The position numbers and the translations under genes are program-made. A stretch of 64,000 nucleotides of DNA from Haemophilus haemolyticus_L. GTDB taxonomy: Bacteria; Pseudomonadota; Gammaproteobacteria; Enterobacterales; Pasteurellaceae. The notes below the pieces were generated by a model. The model was not told where the DNA came from, searched no databases, and saw only the letters and a program-made list of their open reading frames with translations. Shown here in pieces: positions 61,798 through 64,000 of this stretch (positions within the stretch are counted from its first letter, which is position 1; each line of letters begins with the position of its first letter). The DNA lies in NCBI RefSeq assembly GCF_003490595.1, contig NZ_QQGY01000012.1, forward strand, positions 5,490 through 69,489. Direction: 5' to 3'.

Positions 61798-62824
61798 AAC
61801 CAAGCACCTCCACGCGCACATTGTTTTCCATTAAATAAACTTTGGTTTGCGTAATGGCATCGTCATCGCCTTCTACTTCAGCAATGGTATAACCAAATTT
61901 CACGCCTCCAGCATAATCAATTTGTGAGGTTAAGATGCTGAGCTCCACGCCAAATTTTTTTGATGCCTGAGAAAGTAACGGCGCATCAACTGATCGGCCG
62001 GTAAACTCAAATTTGATAATTGGATACGCTTTACTATGTTTCGGCGTATCAGTAAGATTTTCCAAATATTCATCAGGTAGACTAATGTGGAAGGTCGAAC
62101 GAATAAACTCTTGTGCTAATTCTGTTTTAGGATTTGCAAAAATTTCACCAACAGTACCTTGTTCAACTAGGCGACCTTGATCAATGACAGCAACTTGATC
62201 ACAAATCTGTTTAACAACTTCCATTTCATGAGTAATCAACAAAATCGTAATACCTAAAGTGCGGTTAATTTCTTTTAATAATTTCAGAATAGATTGCGTC
62301 GTTGCAGGATCTAATGCGCTGGTTGCTTCATCACATAATAAGACTTTAGGATCGCTAGCTAAGGCGCGTGCAATGGCTACACGTTGTTTTTGCCCACCAG
62401 AAAGATTACTCGGGTAAGCATCACGTTTTTCACTTAAACCAACAAGCTCTAAAAGTGCGGTGATTTTTTCTTGGATTTTTGCTTTTGACTCACCTTCTAA
62501 TTCTAAAGGTAATGCCACGTTTTCAAATACAGTACGAGAACTTAGTAAATTGAAATGCTGAAAAATCATTCCGATTTGACGACGAGCACGTACTAACTCG
62601 CGATCAGAAAGTCCTGTTAATTCTACGCTATCAACAATAACGGAACCGCTTGTCGGTTTTTCTAATAAATTCACACAGCGGATTAATGTACTTTTTCCTG
62701 CGCCAGATGCACCAATTACGCCACAAATTTGACCTTTTTCGATGTTTAATGAGACATTATCCAGCGCAGTCAATTTCTTGCTAGGTAGCTCAAAAATCTT
62801 TGTTATATTGCTTAGCTTAATCAT
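61787..62824 (-). CDS. metN: Methionine ABC transporter ATPase MetN
   Basis: 345 residues. Walker A GASGAGKST, signature LSGGQKQRVAIARAL, Walker B VLLCDEATSALDP, and a C-terminal NIL domain (KFEFTGRSVDAPLLSQA) that binds methionine and shuts the transporter off. First gene of metNIQ. Confidence 0.97.
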   Translation of the reverse strand: MIKLSNITKIFELPSKKLTALDNVSLNIEKGQICGVIGASGAGKSTLIRCVNLLEKPTSGSVIVDSVELTGLSDRELVRARRQIGMIFQHFNLLSSRTVFENVALPLELEGESKAKIQEKITALLELVGLSEKRDAYPSNLSGGQKQRVAIARALASDPKVLLCDEATSALDPATTQSILKLLKEINRTLGITILLITHEMEVVKQICDQVAVIDQGRLVEQGTVGEIFANPKTELAQEFIRSTFHISLPDEYLENLTDTPKHSKAYPIIKFEFTGRSVDAPLLSQASKKFGVELSILTSQIDYAGGVKFGYTIAEVEGDDDAITQTKVYLMENNVRVEVLGYVQ

Positions 62825-62861
62825 ATAAGCCCTTTTTATTTGTTATTTTTAAATCTATTTC

Positions 62862-62885
62862 GGTATTCTAGACGTCTAGATTGCT
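62862..62885. promoter_or_regulatory. MetJ operator upstream of metN
   Basis: A perfect met box AGACGTCT at 62870-62877 flanked by two weaker tandem 8-base boxes (GGTATTCT and AGATTGCT), the tandem form that MetJ dimers with S-adenosylmethionine bind. It lies about 45 bases before the metN start. Confidence 0.8.
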
Positions 62886-62999
62886 ATGTCAATATGTCAG
62901 ATTATCTTTTTTAGAAAGATTGGTTATGAGTTATATTTGCTAATTGCTTGGATTAAATAGATAATTTTCGTCAATTTGACATTTATAAAAGGTAAGAGA

Positions 63000-63554
63000 A
63001 TGAATAAGGCTATTTTTTTAGATCGCGATGGTACGTTAAATATTGATTATGGTTATGTACACGAAATTGATAACTTTAAGTTTATTGATGGTGCGATTGA
63101 TGCATTGCGTGAATTAAAGAAAATGGGATATATGTTGGTGTTGGTTACCAATCAATCTGGAATTGCACGTGGTTATTTTTCTGAGGAGCAGTTTTTACAG
63201 TTAACAGAATGGATGGATTGGTCATTGGCTGAACAAGATGTGGATTTGGATGGTATTTACTATTGCCCACATCATCCTGAGGGAAAAGGTGAATATAAAG
63301 AAGACTGTGATTGCCGGAAACCTAAATCTGGAATGTTATTGCAAGCGATCAAAGAATTAAAGATCGATCCTACGCAATCTATTATGGTTGGAGATAAAGT
63401 TGAAGATCTAAAAGCGGGAATTGGCGCCAAGGTGAAAATGAATGTATTAGTTCGTACAGGTAAACCAGTAACAGAGGAAGGCGAGAGAGTAGCTGATTAT
63501 GTGTTAGATTCTATCGTTGATCTTCCGAGAATTTTAAAACGATTAAAAAAATAG
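63000..63554 (+). CDS. gmhB: D-glycero-beta-D-manno-heptose-1,7-bisphosphate 7-phosphatase
   Basis: 184 residues from the ATG at 63000 (AGGTAAGAG upstream). HAD motif I is FLDRDGTLN, motif II LVTNQSGI and motif IV VGDKVEDLKAG; the zinc site CPHHP..CDCRKPKSGM separates GmhB from histidinol phosphatases. It makes heptose 1-phosphate for the LOS inner core, the acceptor for the glucosyltransferase encoded at 15997-16761. Confidence 0.95.
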   Translation: MNKAIFLDRDGTLNIDYGYVHEIDNFKFIDGAIDALRELKKMGYMLVLVTNQSGIARGYFSEEQFLQLTEWMDWSLAEQDVDLDGIYYCPHHPEGKGEYKEDCDCRKPKSGMLLQAIKELKIDPTQSIMVGDKVEDLKAGIGAKVKMNVLVRTGKPVTEEGERVADYVLDSIVDLPRILKRLKK

Positions 63555-63634
63555 CCCAAAATATCTATATTTTGCTCTAATCGCTTGCGCTTTAATCAAA
63601 AGATCATTTTTTTAAATATTTTTACAAAAAGTAC

Positions 63635-63662
63635 TTGCAAGGGTTTTGAAAATCCCTATAAT
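63635..63662 (+). promoter_or_regulatory. rRNA operon promoter
   Basis: TTGCAA (63635-63640), a 16-base spacer and consensus TATAAT (63657-63662), then GCACC, a G+C-rich start region as in stringently controlled rrn promoters. It is preceded by an AT-rich tract that could act as an UP element. Confidence 0.85.
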
Positions 63663-63724
63663 GCACCGCACACAACGACGCACTGTTGTGAAGTATTTAA
63701 GTTTCCACGTGCGTCGTTATTTTT

Positions 63725-63736
63725 TGCTCTTTAACA
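63725..63736 (+). promoter_or_regulatory. rrn boxA antitermination site
   Basis: TGCTCTTTAACA, identical to the E. coli rrn leader boxA, about 65 bases after the -10. It recruits NusB-S10 for antitermination. Confidence 0.9.
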
Positions 63737-63892
63737 ATGTATCAGACAATCTGTGTGGGCACTTGTTGATTGACTTGTTTTAAAATATTTTTAATTTTGA
63801 AGTCTTAATAGGTGCTTAACTGAAAATTCATAATTACTTTTTAAGTAGTGTTTTTATTTATAGCTAAGCAGTATATTGAGCGATTGAACTTG

Positions 63893-64000
63893 AATTGAAG
63901 AGTTTGATCATGGCTCAGATTGAACGCTGGCGGCAGGCTTAACACATGCAAGTCGAACGGTAGCAGGAGAAAGCTTGCTTTCTTGCTGACGAGTGGCGGA
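63893..64000 (+). rRNA. rrs: 16S ribosomal RNA, 5' end (partial)
   Basis: Begins AATTGAAGAGTTTGATC and continues ATGGCTCAGATTGAACGC, the standard 16S start. The first variable region begins before the window ends. Confidence 0.98.

Noticed and set aside
1..64000. CRISPR arrays, prophage, plasmid origin
   Set aside because: No regularly spaced direct repeats, cas genes, phage structural genes or iterons were seen.

Overview
The window is chromosomal DNA of a Haemophilus, most likely of the H. influenzae / H. haemolyticus group. The evidence is an AT-rich base composition, several dozen copies of the 9-base Haemophilus uptake signal core (AAGTGCGGT or its complement), and an almost unbroken run of proteins close in length and motif to known Pasteurellaceae and Enterobacteriaceae housekeeping proteins. 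It opens inside ilvD and closes about 108 bases into a 16S rRNA gene.

Layout. 0-20.8 kb: branched-chain amino acid genes (ilvD, ilvA, ilvC with its regulator ilvY), DNA polymerase III alpha, a phosphohexomutase, rarD, glpE, an ABC-F protein, a zinc-ribbon/tsaC/aroE/tag cluster, lipooligosaccharide genes lgtF and waaA, coaD, a small lipoprotein and rep helicase. 20.8-31.6 kb is an accessory region: a frameshifted DUF4143 ATPase, a doubly frameshifted FRG-domain gene, a decayed IS3-family element, an intact AAA-ATPase plus subtilisin-protease pair resembling the IetAS defence / toxin-antitoxin module, a dead flavin-reductase gene, an IS200-type element, a very AT-rich segment with small unknown genes, and mdaB broken by one stop codon. 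31.6-40.0 kb: rimO, an mgtC-like gene, asd, pldB and the anaerobic TMAO respiration pair torY-torZ. 40.2-49.6 kb: three tRNA genes, glmU, rplJL, purB, hflD, trpS, yfcZ-like, dusA and a ClC transporter. 49.7-60.1 kb: the str operon (rpsL, rpsG, fusA, tuf), two small unknown genes, tig, clpP, clpX, secE and nusG. 60.2-64.0 kb: the metNIQ methionine importer behind a MetJ-type operator, gmhB, and an rrn promoter with boxA leading into 16S rRNA.

The accessory region is the part to look at. No Haemophilus uptake core was found between about 21.75 and 30.79 kb, although they occur about once per kilobase before it. In the same stretch are Neisseria-type uptake words (CGTCTGAA), two of them in hairpins bracketing the protease/ATPase pair and the dead flavin reductase. 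This points to import from a commensal Neisseriaceae.

The most unusual object is at 30118-30474 on the minus strand: a 118-codon reading frame with its own terminator, interrupted only by eight TGA codons and by no TAA or TAG. It has no glycine codon of the GGN type. Read with TGA as glycine (the code of Absconditabacteria/SR1 and Gracilibacteria, which live in the mouth) it becomes a normal-looking protein; read with TGA as tryptophan it does not. The simplest explanation is a gene captured from an oral bacterium with a different genetic code, which the present host cannot translate.
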